DNA of 64,000 nt, from contig JADJOF010000005.1 of the NCBI GenBank assembly GCA_016713885.1, positions 248,001 to 312,000 on the forward strand, in the 5' to 3' direction. The translations under genes were made by a program, and so were the position numbers. The notes beneath the pieces are model-generated. The model was not told the DNA's origin. It did no database searches and worked only from the letters and a program-made list of their open reading frames with translations. Origin of the DNA: Bdellovibrionales bacterium (GTDB lineage Bacteria > Bdellovibrionota > Bdellovibrionia > Bdellovibrionales > JAMPXM01). This document shows, piece after piece, positions 48,930 to 57,754 of the stretch (position 1 is its first letter; each line of letters starts with the position of its first letter).

Positions 48930-50383
48930 CCTCTCCGGCTTTTAGCGGGGTGCGGGAACTTTGTAGAAGAATTCGTCAGTGTTTATCGACAGATGGTTCA
49001 GATAGCCGCATCGCTGAAGGATCTTTCGGCAATACGAAGTGGGATTCGTGTAGCCGTAGCCCATTCGCCTTAAAACTTTGATCTTGTTGTTGAGACCTTC
49101 GGCGACAGCGGTTGTCAGTCTTGAAGTGATGTAGGCCTCAATGTTCCGACGATATTTTCGAATCGTTTTTGCGAATTTTAGAAATGGCTCAGTTTCGATT
49201 CTCTGACAACTCGGTACCAGGTTGTCAGCGTCTCTCGGAAGCCTTTGATCGTCTTCTTGTCGAGTGCTTTGTGAAAGTATTCGACGAGTAGCATCGCGGT
49301 GTGGATCGGCTCATTGATTCTCCGAAGTTTGTCGACAAGTTTCTGCTCGGACTTCGATAGGTCCTTCTCTCTGGCAACGAGGATAAATCTTCGGTGTGGC
49401 TCGAGCATATCGCGACTGACTTTGTCGTTCGTTTCTTTGGCTTTTTTGAATTCAAATCGACGAACTTTATCGAAGGCTTCGTTCACTTTCTGTGCAAGAT
49501 GGAATCGATCAACGCAAACTTTGGCGTTCGGGCACTCGCGTTCAATCGCCGCAATAAAGGGTTCATGCATGTCGACAGCGAAGTGTTCAACCGACATTTT
49601 TGCGCCGTCGACAGCACCCTCAAGGCACCAGTCAATGCCGCAGAATCCCGTCCTATGGCGTTAAATAGGACTTTCCCTTCCTTTGGCGCGACAAGATTTG
49701 TGACAAATTCTGGACGCCAACGTTTCGCAAAAAGTCCGACTCGGTTTTTAACGGCGATCGTTCGAAAGTGAACTTCGTCGGCCGCAAGGTACGAAACATC
49801 GAGGCCGTCTGGCATGCGCAGATGCTGCATCATCACTGCCATGCGATATTGGTCGAGATCCCACATTGCCTTTGATCCCATGTCGAGAATACGCCCGACA
49901 GCTTCACATGTGATCTCTTCCATGAGTCGACCTGCGACTTCGGCAAGGCCGCAGGTCATTGAGCTGAACTTTGGATGGATCCAGTCGACATCGGCGACAG
50001 CTGTGCGGTCACAATTGTCGCAGTACCCCCGAAGCTGCATGAACTTAACCGTCACATGCTGAAAAACACCAAGCGGCGGCGCACGAAGGATTTTGAGATC
50101 CCATTCTTTAACAGTTGAAAATTGCTCGCCGCACAATCGGCAAAAGCAGCTCTCCCTGATTTTGCTGAACTTTGACTTCGATTTTGTGCAGTTTTTTGAA
50201 GACCTTAAGGTCGATAATTTTGACGTCTTGAAGACCTAAAAACGTGATGATAGTTTGCCTGAAGTCCATCCTTGGGTGCTCCTGCAAAGAGATTTAGTGT
50301 CGTGACCAAATCAAATCACAGGACCAAGTGATGGACTATTTTCATTTCACGACGTCTTTGACCCCGCTAAAAGCCGGAGAGCC
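48930..50383 (-). mobile_element. ISL3-family insertion sequence, decayed
   Basis: About 1.45 kb. The ends carry 21-base inverted repeats: CTCTCCGGCTTTTAGCGGGG(T) at 48931-48951 and its exact complement at 50361-50381, with the extreme outer bases differing. CAATCGCGCC flanks both sides. The transposase reads on the minus strand and is frameshifted three times, so the copy cannot move by itself. The right end lies inside the EamA transporter gene, where it has replaced the last codons. Confidence 0.82.
48942..50269 (-). pseudogene. ISL3-family transposase, three frameshifts
   Basis: Starts at ATG 50269 (MDFRQTIITFLGLQDVKIID), preceded by AGGAG. After 'NQGE' an AG dinucleotide is missing; the frame then gives 'CFCRLCGEQFSTVKEWDLKI' (N-terminal zinc ribbon) and 'YLAADEVHFRTIAVKNRVG' with the first catalytic Asp. 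A second shift near 49590 leads to 'HFAVDMHEPFIAAIERECPNAKVCVDRFHLAQKVNEAFDK' (in parts), holding the second Asp. A third near 49185 leads to 'FLKFAKTIRKYRRNIEAYI', 'EGLNNKIKVLRRMGYGY' and the stop at 48942. Repaired it would be about 442 residues, normal for ISL3. Catalytic residues are otherwise intact. Confidence 0.85.
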
Positions 50384-51217
50384 CAATCGCGCCGAAATGA
50401 CGGCGCTGGTGACGATCGTAAAAATGCCGATGGTGGCAAGTGCGGTGACCGTTTCATCAAAGAATAGAAAGCCAATGGCACTGGCGTAGATGATGCCGAG
50501 GTAGTTGAGATTGGAGATATTGGCCGCCGTATCGCTCTGATAGGCGCGGGTCATAAAGTATTGCGCAATTTGGGTGAAGAAGCCGATGACGATTAAAAAG
50601 AGCCATTCGGATCCTTGGGGCATGACGAAGTGAAAGGCGGTCCATGGGCCAACGACGACGAAGCTCACCAGGGGAAGGTAGAACATCACCACCAGTGCAT
50701 GATCTTCGTCTCTGAGTGCGCGGATAAGGTTATAGGCGATAGCGGAACAGCCTGCGCTCGCGATGCCAAGGCCAAGATCCAAGGGGGTAATCCTCGTATC
50801 AAACCCTTTCACGAGAATAACGCCTATAAAGCTCACCGCAAAGCAGAGCCACTGTCCTAGGCGGGCTGGCTCCCTTAAAAAGAAGGAAGCTAGAATCACA
50901 GTGAGAATGGGGTGCAGATACTGAATAGTGACCGCAGTTGCGAGCGGCATCGTTTGAATGGTGTGAAAGTAGAGAAGGAGCGCCGCCGTGCCGGCCACAC
51001 CTCGGAAGACGAGCATCGGGCGATTCTGGCCCCACGGTGAGATTCCGACTTTCTTTAGCGCGAGCCAGGTGAGAACGATCGAAATGATGGCGCGGGCGAC
51101 GACGATTTCATGAGCTGGAATGCGAGGGACGGCTTTTACTGCTGCGTGCACAATCGCAAAGCAAAGCCCTGAGATCATCATGTAGAGAATAGCGCGAGGA
51201 GGAGCTTTGATCGTCAC
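50342..51217 (-). CDS. EamA/DMT transporter, 3' end replaced by the ISL3 element
   Basis: 291 residues with ten membrane helices in two EamA halves: 'ILYMMISGLCFAIVHAAVKAVPRIPAHEIVVARAI' (in parts), 'TIQYLHPILTVILASFFLREPARLGQWLCF', 'YLGIIYASAIGFLFFDETVT'. The last residues (GSPAFSGVKDVVK) are coded by the terminal repeat and interior of the IS. Before insertion the gene probably ended 'ISARLSRR', since that is what the sequence on the other side of the element gives after the duplicated CAATCGCGCC. Only the cytoplasmic tail changed, so the transporter may still work. Substrate unknown. Confidence 0.82.
   Translation of the reverse strand: MTIKAPPRAILYMMISGLCFAIVHAAVKAVPRIPAHEIVVARAIISIVLTWLALKKVGISPWGQNRPMLVFRGVAGTAALLLYFHTIQTMPLATAVTIQYLHPILTVILASFFLREPARLGQWLCFAVSFIGVILVKGFDTRITPLDLGLGIASAGCSAIAYNLIRALRDEDHALVVMFYLPLVSFVVVGPWTAFHFVMPQGSEWLFLIVIGFFTQIAQYFMTRAYQSDTAANISNLNYLGIIYASAIGFLFFDETVTALATIGIFTIVTSAVISARLGSPAFSGVKDVVK
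50384..50393. repeat. Target-site duplication, right copy
   Basis: CAATCGCGCC within the EamA coding sequence, identical to 48920-48929. Confidence 0.65.
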
Positions 51218-51257
51218 CAGGCGACTTTGACTGAAGGCGCCCTAAGATTCAAGTCGA

Positions 51258-52694
51258 TCAGTTTGAGTCTTGTAGCTTTTCAGTCCAAAGCTGAGCCAGA
51301 GTCTTTCGATCCGATGGACCAGCAGGTCGACCAAAAAGGTTCTCGGCGTAGGCGAGGTTTGAAATAGCGTTGCTCTTTGAGCGACCGGCGGTAGTGGTAC
51401 CAAAGAACTGCTTTTCATCTTTGCGACTCAGCCATCGGCGAAGATAGAAGAGACGAAGATCCTCCCACGAGTGTGGATTGAGGCTTGTGCCGTTGGCGGC
51501 ATTGAATCGTTCGAGGTCGGTCTTCGCCTTTAGAACCCAGCCAGAGCCACCGTTGTAGCCGGAGGCAACCAGGCGCCAGAGATCGGCTTCACTGAGTTGT
51601 TTTTCATCAAAAGTCTTCGGCGGATTTTGTGTGAGGTAGGTCTTGTTGATTTTGATGATGCGAATGGCCTCATCCAAATTGACGATTGGATTTTCTAGGC
51701 AGCGCGGTGCTTGCGAGAGCTTGTAGGCGGATCCGACAGCGCGGAGCTGGCGTTTCTGCTCAGCTGTGCAGCGCGGGAATTTGGCTGAGTCGGAGTTGAT
51801 CTGAAACAGTCCGACCGACTGCGTGCGATCAGTTTCGGAGTTGAGAACGAAGCACTTTCCAGACGACTCTTGCGTCATGAGTGCGAGAAGAATTTCAGCT
51901 GGAACGCCCGAAGCTTCAGCTCGACTTTTGATGAGCGAGGTGAGTTCATTTGCTGGGAAGCCGCAGCTTGAGCGAACATTTTGTTCAAGATGGTCGAGAT
52001 CGTTACTGGTGCGACTAAAAACCTGCTGACTGCGTTTTTCTGCCACCGTTAGAGCTTTGCCTAGGTGAACCACGAGGTTTTTAACGGGGTCAGTTTTATC
52101 GGTGGGGTTTGAGCAAGCTCCAGCGGCGCAGGGAGATGAAGCCTCCATCTCGACTTGGGGATCTGCGGTCTTTGTGTCGTCTTTGATCTTCGGCTGGACG
52201 GCTTCCTTGGCTTTTGGTTTGCGTGCTAGGGGGGCATCGGCCGATACGATCATGGCGTTTCCGCGGCGAGCCAGGTGGCTAAGGGCAATGTAAGGCGTTC
52301 CATCGTCGGCGCGTAGCGATAGCGTAGAGCCTGCGGCTGGTGAGACGACGCGAATTGGGAAAAAGAAGTCATGTTTTTCGCCATCGAACTCGAAGAGTCC
52401 CGGCTGCGGAGACTGCGGCGTGGCTTTTCCGGCTTTTCGTAGCCAGTTGTTGAGAGTGAGTTCAAGATCGGGGCGACCATTTCGTTTGATGACAAACTCA
52501 TCTGGAATCTCAACGATGCTTCCGGCCTTAAGGAGACCAACTCGTTCCATCTGAGAGTCGAGGAGCTCTCGCATCTTGATCGACTGCTTGATTTGAATCT
52601 GTACGGCTTCGGCCACTGACGCGAGTCCAGCCTGCAGCGCGCTGCTGACGAGCATGGCCGTGATGGCGGTGCGGCGAAGCGACTGGGCGAACAT
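51258..52694 (-). CDS. Lytic transglycosylase (SLT domain), secreted
   Basis: 478 residues from ATG 52694 (GAGGAG close upstream); the ORF continues 45 codons higher through the palindrome without a better start. Signal 'TAITAMLVSSALQAGLASVAEA'. The first half has a probable SH3-like or wall-binding region and a Lys/Pro/Ala-rich linker; the SLT domain (about 270-400) has 'ILLALMTQESSGKCFVLN' with the catalytic Glu, 'TQSVGLFQINSD' and 'LVASGYNGGSGWVLKA' matching the ES, GLxQ and AYN blocks. It cleaves peptidoglycan glycan strands. Distinct cysteines ('CAAGAC', 'SSCGFP') suggest disulfides. Confidence 0.82.
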   Translation of the reverse strand: MFAQSLRRTAITAMLVSSALQAGLASVAEAVQIQIKQSIKMRELLDSQMERVGLLKAGSIVEIPDEFVIKRNGRPDLELTLNNWLRKAGKATPQSPQPGLFEFDGEKHDFFFPIRVVSPAAGSTLSLRADDGTPYIALSHLARRGNAMIVSADAPLARKPKAKEAVQPKIKDDTKTADPQVEMEASSPCAAGACSNPTDKTDPVKNLVVHLGKALTVAEKRSQQVFSRTSNDLDHLEQNVRSSCGFPANELTSLIKSRAEASGVPAEILLALMTQESSGKCFVLNSETDRTQSVGLFQINSDSAKFPRCTAEQKRQLRAVGSAYKLSQAPRCLENPIVNLDEAIRIIKINKTYLTQNPPKTFDEKQLSEADLWRLVASGYNGGSGWVLKAKTDLERFNAANGTSLNPHSWEDLRLFYLRRWLSRKDEKQFFGTTTAGRSKSNAISNLAYAENLFGRPAGPSDRKTLAQLWTEKLQDSN

Positions 52695-52711
52695 TGAGGC
52701 TCCTCGCTCCT

Positions 52712-52726
52712 GTCTCAAGATGAGAC
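52712..52726. promoter_or_regulatory. Palindrome GTCTCA-AGA-TGAGAC upstream of the lytic transglycosylase
   Basis: Perfect 6-base arms, 3-base centre, 18 bases upstream of ATG 52694 and 132 bases upstream of the divergent start at 52858. It may be an operator or a leader hairpin. The third of three such sites in the window. Confidence 0.5.
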
Positions 52727-52857
52727 GATCGCGTTCGTTCAACAACACTGCCGATAGTATCACAATCCATACCGGGTGACCGAGCGCAGCTTGGTTGTCC
52801 CGTGCATGACATGACAAGCAACTCGACACCTGTAAAGGATTCGGTCACGATAGCAGA

Positions 52858-54765
52858 ATGGGAAAATGCATTTTTGCCTTTTTATTGATGGTGATCATGG
52901 CGCTGTTTTCGGCTCCTGCTGAAGCGCGATTGCCTAAGGATACGGACCTTTCAACGCTGATTGAGGACGAGCAATCGGAGTATGAAATTGAGGCTGATGG
53001 GACGTACTCGTTTGTCTTCTCGACCCGCATTGCAATTCTGACCGAGGCAGGCCGTGAGTCTGAGGCGGTCAAGATGATTCAGTATAATGCCCGAGCCTCA
53101 ACGCTTGAGATTGTCGATGCGCGGACGATCTTGCCCGATCGAGAGATCCCGGTTGCAAAATCAAATATCGAGTTTAAAGAAGTTGGCGACTCAAAAGTCT
53201 TTGATGCGATGAAACAGGCGATCATTTCGTTCCCTTCGGTCGAAGTCGGCAGCAAAATTTTTTATAAATATCGGATGAAGGTCACAGAAGTGCCGATTCC
53301 TGATTTTTTCTCAGCTGGATTTGGTGTCGCACTTGGCAATGTCGACAGCTTTCGGTTTCGTCTGCGCTCGCGTTTGCCGCTAAAGATTTATGTCAATGAC
53401 TCTGAGCAGCTCTTTGAGATTTCTCAAAAGGAAGAGCGTCGCACTTCGGTTATCGAAGTAAAAAACCGCCACAAAGTCCGCTATGGCGTTGTTCAGGAAG
53501 ACTCACCATTTGTTGAGGCGGACCGGTTACCGGCGATTTTTATTTCGACGCGAGAGCCGGGGCAATGGCAGGACTTTGCAAAAGATGTCCTCGGTTATCA
53601 AGAGCGAGAACTGGCAAAAGAGCTCCCGGCTGTCATGAAGACCATTGCTGAAAAAGCGAAGGCCTTGTCTGCCGAACGGCGCATGGCAACAGTTTCGGCC
53701 TTGGTGGCAGAGCGATTTCGTTATTTTGGTGACTGGCGTCGGCGGGCGGGCGGGCACTTACCCAGGTCGTTGGCTGAGATTGCCGAGACGGGATACGGCG
53801 ACTGCAAAGACATGAGTCTAACGGTTGTCGCTATTGCGAGAGCGATGGGCTTGAAGGCCGACCTGGCGTGGGTCTGGCGGGGCGAGGTGCCTCCTGGGCC
53901 AATGAGCTATATCTTGCCGAGCGAAGCGGGATTCAACCATGCCATTGCGCGAGTCGAAGATGGAAATCGCGTCTTTTGGGTGGATGCCACAAATCCCGTC
54001 GCCATGACGGACGGAAAAGTTCAGGCCGATATTGCGAATCGACAAGCTTTTGTTCTTTCAAAGGCAGGCTCGCGGCTTGAGCGCACGCCGGAGCTCAAAG
54101 TTGCAGATTCTGAGATCAATGTGGCAATGGACATTCGCTTTCTTGATTCAGGTTCTGTCGCGATGGACGGCCACTTTATTCAGCGAGGTCGTGCCGCGAC
54201 TCGGGGGGAGTGGGCGCTGTTGTCGCTTCCGCAGGAGCATGTGGAATATGAAATGGCCCGCTGGCTTGCGCGGAATGAAAAACTGGATTCGTTCAAAGTG
54301 ATTCTTCCCACTGAACGCACGCGGATTGTGCGCGATCTGGATATGAAGGCTCATGTCGAGATTGAAGGCATTGGTCTTCGCACAACCGCAGGACTTGGAT
54401 TTCCTCTGTTTAGAAATGAGACCATTGATCTTTTGATGATCGATGGCAAAGACCGCTTCAGTGATCTTTGGTTGGGAGCACCCGGGCGCTATGTTGAGTC
54501 CTATACAATTAAGAACGCGAAGATGGTTGGGCGTGAGAATCTGAATTGCAAGTTAAAGAACGAATTTGTGGAGCTCCGGCGAGAAATTCGCAATCGCGGA
54601 ACTGGCCGGGCCGGCGTAGGCATTGAAACATTCATTGATGTGTTGTCGCCGATTGTTCCCAACAAGAAAATTGAAAGCGCCGAGTTTCAGCGCTTTCAAC
54701 GACAGGTTCGCGATTGTTTCAATCGCTCGGCGGTTATTCTTTCTGTTTCGAAAGCGAAGAAATAG
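52858..54765 (+). CDS. DUF3857/transglutaminase-like secreted protein
   Basis: 635 residues. The signal peptide is about 1-24 ('LLMVIMALFSAPAEA'). A DUF3857 region (about 40-250, 'EYEIEADGTYSFVFSTRIAIL ... RTILPDREIPVAKSNIEF') leads into a transglutaminase/protease-like core (about 270-400) with the triad 'ETGYGDCKDMSLTVVAIARAMG' (Cys), 'GFNHAIARVED' (His) and 'RVFWVDATNPVAMTDG' (Asp). The rest is a beta-rich C-terminal domain. The family acts on extracytoplasmic peptides, but the substrate is unknown. Its 3' end overlaps the convergent Cys-rich gene by 32 bases. Confidence 0.85.
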   Translation: MGKCIFAFLLMVIMALFSAPAEARLPKDTDLSTLIEDEQSEYEIEADGTYSFVFSTRIAILTEAGRESEAVKMIQYNARASTLEIVDARTILPDREIPVAKSNIEFKEVGDSKVFDAMKQAIISFPSVEVGSKIFYKYRMKVTEVPIPDFFSAGFGVALGNVDSFRFRLRSRLPLKIYVNDSEQLFEISQKEERRTSVIEVKNRHKVRYGVVQEDSPFVEADRLPAIFISTREPGQWQDFAKDVLGYQERELAKELPAVMKTIAEKAKALSAERRMATVSALVAERFRYFGDWRRRAGGHLPRSLAEIAETGYGDCKDMSLTVVAIARAMGLKADLAWVWRGEVPPGPMSYILPSEAGFNHAIARVEDGNRVFWVDATNPVAMTDGKVQADIANRQAFVLSKAGSRLERTPELKVADSEINVAMDIRFLDSGSVAMDGHFIQRGRAATRGEWALLSLPQEHVEYEMARWLARNEKLDSFKVILPTERTRIVRDLDMKAHVEIEGIGLRTTAGLGFPLFRNETIDLLMIDGKDRFSDLWLGAPGRYVESYTIKNAKMVGRENLNCKLKNEFVELRREIRNRGTGRAGVGIETFIDVLSPIVPNKKIESAEFQRFQRQVRDCFNRSAVILSVSKAKK

Positions 54766-55777
54766 AATTCAAGCATCCCGCAAGGGCTTGGCTTTTGCGG
54801 TCGCGAAAGACTTCCTTGCAAGTGCGATCCGGTGATAGGGCTGAGGAGATATTCATGTTCTTGAAGAACATGATGCTGCCGGCAGCAAGGCAGCCTAAGA
54901 AGTCGCGATCCTCATAGCGCACTTGATTCACACCGCAACCGTCAAAAATCGAGACTGGCTTCGAACTTTGAATTGAATCCATCAGTGCTGCTCCCACCAG
55001 GCAGGCTCCGCGTTCGTGATCGTTTGCCGGATCAGATACGACCGCGTCGCAGCGATTTCGAACTTCGTCAAGGGTCTGCGCTCGCTCGAGAAGCGAAGAT
55101 TTAATCGCGCGTGCGTTGAGGCACGAGCGGTATCCGAGATGGAAGCGAAGATGATCAAAATATTTTTCACAGAGAGCGCGATGCGATGGTGCAATGGTTG
55201 CGATCTCGCTTGCAGCCTTCGCCTCACCGGTAAAAAGCTTTGATTCATGAGCAAGACTAACGCCGACGGTGCACGGGCCGTAGAAAGAGCGCTCATGAGT
55301 GACAGTGGTGCAAAGGTCGAAGCGAGGAGCTTTGCCTGTGAGAGTCGGCACATAGATGCCGATGAGGCAACTCTCGAGCAAATAGGAATCGAGTTCGGTG
55401 CGCATCGGATAAACTTCTGAGCAGAGCTGGAAGGCTTTGAGAAACTCCGGCGAGGATGAGGATTTTTTCGAAACTTCACGAGCCACTCCCGTGCCGATCA
55501 GGCAAGCGAAAGTTTCTCCGGGCTCTTCGCCGTACTGGAGGCGACACGCGGTTTCGGCAACTGCTGGGGCTTTGTCAAAGTAGTGATCAGTGAATGAGCC
55601 GCCGAGATAGCAGGCACGCCGAATGCCGGCCTGGATTTTTCCTCGATAGAGGACGTCGCATTGCTTTTTGTGCTCGTCGAACCACGACGCCGGAGTTTTG
55701 GCAGGCGCCGTTTCGGCCTTGGCGTTCGGCATGAGGAGCGTATGGGCGAGAAGAAGAGCAAGTGCGAGTAGTTTCAT
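54734..55777 (-). CDS. Secreted cysteine-rich repeat protein
   Basis: 347 residues from ATG 55777, whose signal peptide is LALALLLAHTLLMPNAKA. The mature part contains about 20 cysteines in pairs, in repeated units of 40-45 residues with the pattern 'C...Y...RRACYLGGSF', 'TACRLQYGEEPGETFACLIGTG', 'CTTVTHERSFYGPCTVGVSLA', 'RCDAVVSDPANDHERGACLVGAA'. This suggests an array of small disulfide-linked helical hairpins in the periplasm. No known family is recognised. It ends tail-to-tail inside the transglutaminase gene. Confidence 0.65.
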   Translation of the reverse strand: MKLLALALLLAHTLLMPNAKAETAPAKTPASWFDEHKKQCDVLYRGKIQAGIRRACYLGGSFTDHYFDKAPAVAETACRLQYGEEPGETFACLIGTGVAREVSKKSSSSPEFLKAFQLCSEVYPMRTELDSYLLESCLIGIYVPTLTGKAPRFDLCTTVTHERSFYGPCTVGVSLAHESKLFTGEAKAASEIATIAPSHRALCEKYFDHLRFHLGYRSCLNARAIKSSLLERAQTLDEVRNRCDAVVSDPANDHERGACLVGAALMDSIQSSKPVSIFDGCGVNQVRYEDRDFLGCLAAGSIMFFKNMNISSALSPDRTCKEVFRDRKSQALAGCLNSISSLSKQKE

Positions 55778-55808
55778 GCTTCTCAGTCTGAGCGATCGGC
55801 ATGAAAAG

Positions 55809-57673
55809 TCAATTTTCCGTTGGGGCTGGAGGTCTCGATGCCAGACCGGCGTCGGCGCGGAGAATTGCACGAATTGTCGAGTCGACCGGTGTCCTGTTGA
55901 TCATCTCGTGCTCCGCGCTCGCAGGCTTGCGCTCAAGTGCAGTATTGAGATCCGCGAGCTTTGCCTCCTCGAGCAGGCTTGAGCCGTAGAGCTTCGTGTA
56001 CCAAAAGTAATTGCGTAAGATCGATGCGACGTAGTCTCGCGTCTCGCGATAAGGGATGAGGTCGAGAAAAAGGATTTTATTATCGGTGGGGTAGCGCTTT
56101 TTCCACTCATCGACTTTACCAAATCCCGCGTTGTAGGCGGCAAGAGTCAGCTCGACATCGCCGTTGTATTGGCTCAAGCGCTTGCGCAGGTACTGTGTGC
56201 CCAGCGCGATATTGGTCAGCGGATCAAAGAGTCGAGCGGTGCGGACAGAGCTGAGCGTACGAGCTGTGGCGGGCATCAGCTGCATCAGGCCGCGTGCGCC
56301 GACGCGGGAGCGGGCATTGGAGTTGAAGGCACTCTCTTGACGAATGAGAGCCGTGACTAAGAGTGGGTCGAGCTGTTCTGCCTTTGATTTGATGAATTCA
56401 AAGTACTTCATTGGAAAATAAAGACGCATAGTCTCTGCCGAGACCATGCGTGGCGAATCTTGAAAGAGTTTCGAAAGGACTTTGAACTTGATCAGCGGCT
56501 GCTTTTCGCGATGCATGACCGCGGCAAGATACAACCGTACTTCGGGTTCGGCCTGACTAAAGAGAGCAATATTTTTGTCGATGATTTCGGCTGCGAGATC
56601 GGGAGACTTGTGTTGAATGAGCGCTTCGATCGCGCGGATCGGGGTATTGAGGTCCTCGCGAATGAGTGAGCGAAACGCGATGGGCGCCGCCGTTTCTCGT
56701 AGAACCCAATTGATGGCGCGTGGGCTTTGGCCATTGGCTGCGAGGTTGTGGAAGGTCATGGGATGTTCAAACAAAAGTGCTTCCCGTGCACTCCGGCTCT
56801 CTTCTGTACGTCCTGTCACCTCGGCGCAGTAGGCATGCCAATACTTGGCGCGAGAGTGGAATTGATTCGCCTCGGCGTTTGCCTCCACCTTTTTCATAAG
56901 CTCGGGAACTCGCTCACACTGATTCTGCCAAATATCAAGAAGAGCCAAGCGATAAGCGGCCTTTGCGCCGGCAAAGTCAGTTCCGCAGTCAGACGAGTAC
57001 GTATAAAGTGCCTTTGCTGTTTCGATGGCATCGGCCTCAGGAAAATGAACCTCGAGCTGGTAGGCAATCGCGGTTGCCGCTTTACGCCGACGCAATCGCG
57101 CTTGCTGGCAAGCGAACGCCCCATGTGGATGAGGTCGGCTTTGGATTGAATCCGACCGACACTTCCGACGACACTTTGATAGGGAATCTCGAGTGCCGCG
57201 TCCCAGTTTTCGCTGAGTAGCGCCTCTGTGAGTTGTGCTCGTTCATTTTTAGAAAGCGATGGACTTGCGGTCTCTGTCTTGTCGGCCGTTCTGGTTGCTT
57301 CAAAGGTGCAGAAAAAACGTGCCGTCTCGGAATCGGCTTTGGCGCAAAACTCGGGTGCGCTCCCGCCTCGACGGACCGAGGATCGCTTCCCGCTCGGTTT
57401 TCGGCGATAGCCAACGTATTGATCGACGGTTTTAAAGATGGCTGCGATTTCGTCGCTGTTCTCTTTGGCTTCGAGATCAATGCCGAGCATGAGTTTGTTA
57501 TTAGTTGTATTCTCACCGGTGATGTCGCTGAGCGGGCGAGGGACAGCGAGCTGTACGGCAGAGCTGAGCGGTGAGGACTTGGCTTCAATAACCACGCGGG
57601 GACGGGCCTGGGCGGCGTCGCTGGAGGTGGCTGCAAGTAGGGCAAGGCTGAATAAGAAAAAACGCGACCGCAT
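55809..57673 (-). pseudogene. Soluble lytic transglycosylase Slt-like, frameshifted
   Basis: About 620 residues if repaired. ATG 57673 gives the signal 'RFFLFSLALLAATSSDAAQA'. The 5' frame covers the start of the alpha-helical superhelix and leaves frame near 57105 after 'HMGRSLA'. The other frame, to 55809, continues 'RKAATAIAYQLEVHFPEAD' and the catalytic SLT domain: 'LDPLLVTALIRQESAFNSNARS' with the catalytic Glu, 'VGARGLMQLMPATAR', 'NIALGTQYLRKRLSQYNGDVELTLAAYNAGFGKV' (in parts) and 'YRETRDYVASILRNYFWY'. The region near GCCAGCAAGCGCGATTGCG carries the lesion. Cell-wall recycling or expansion is the likely role. Confidence 0.85.
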
Positions 57674-57754
57674 AGCTTTTAGTGTCCATGGAAAACATTG
57701 AATCGTCACGGGGTGCTTGACCGATTTTCATCCCTCAGGCAGACCCGTCTCGCT

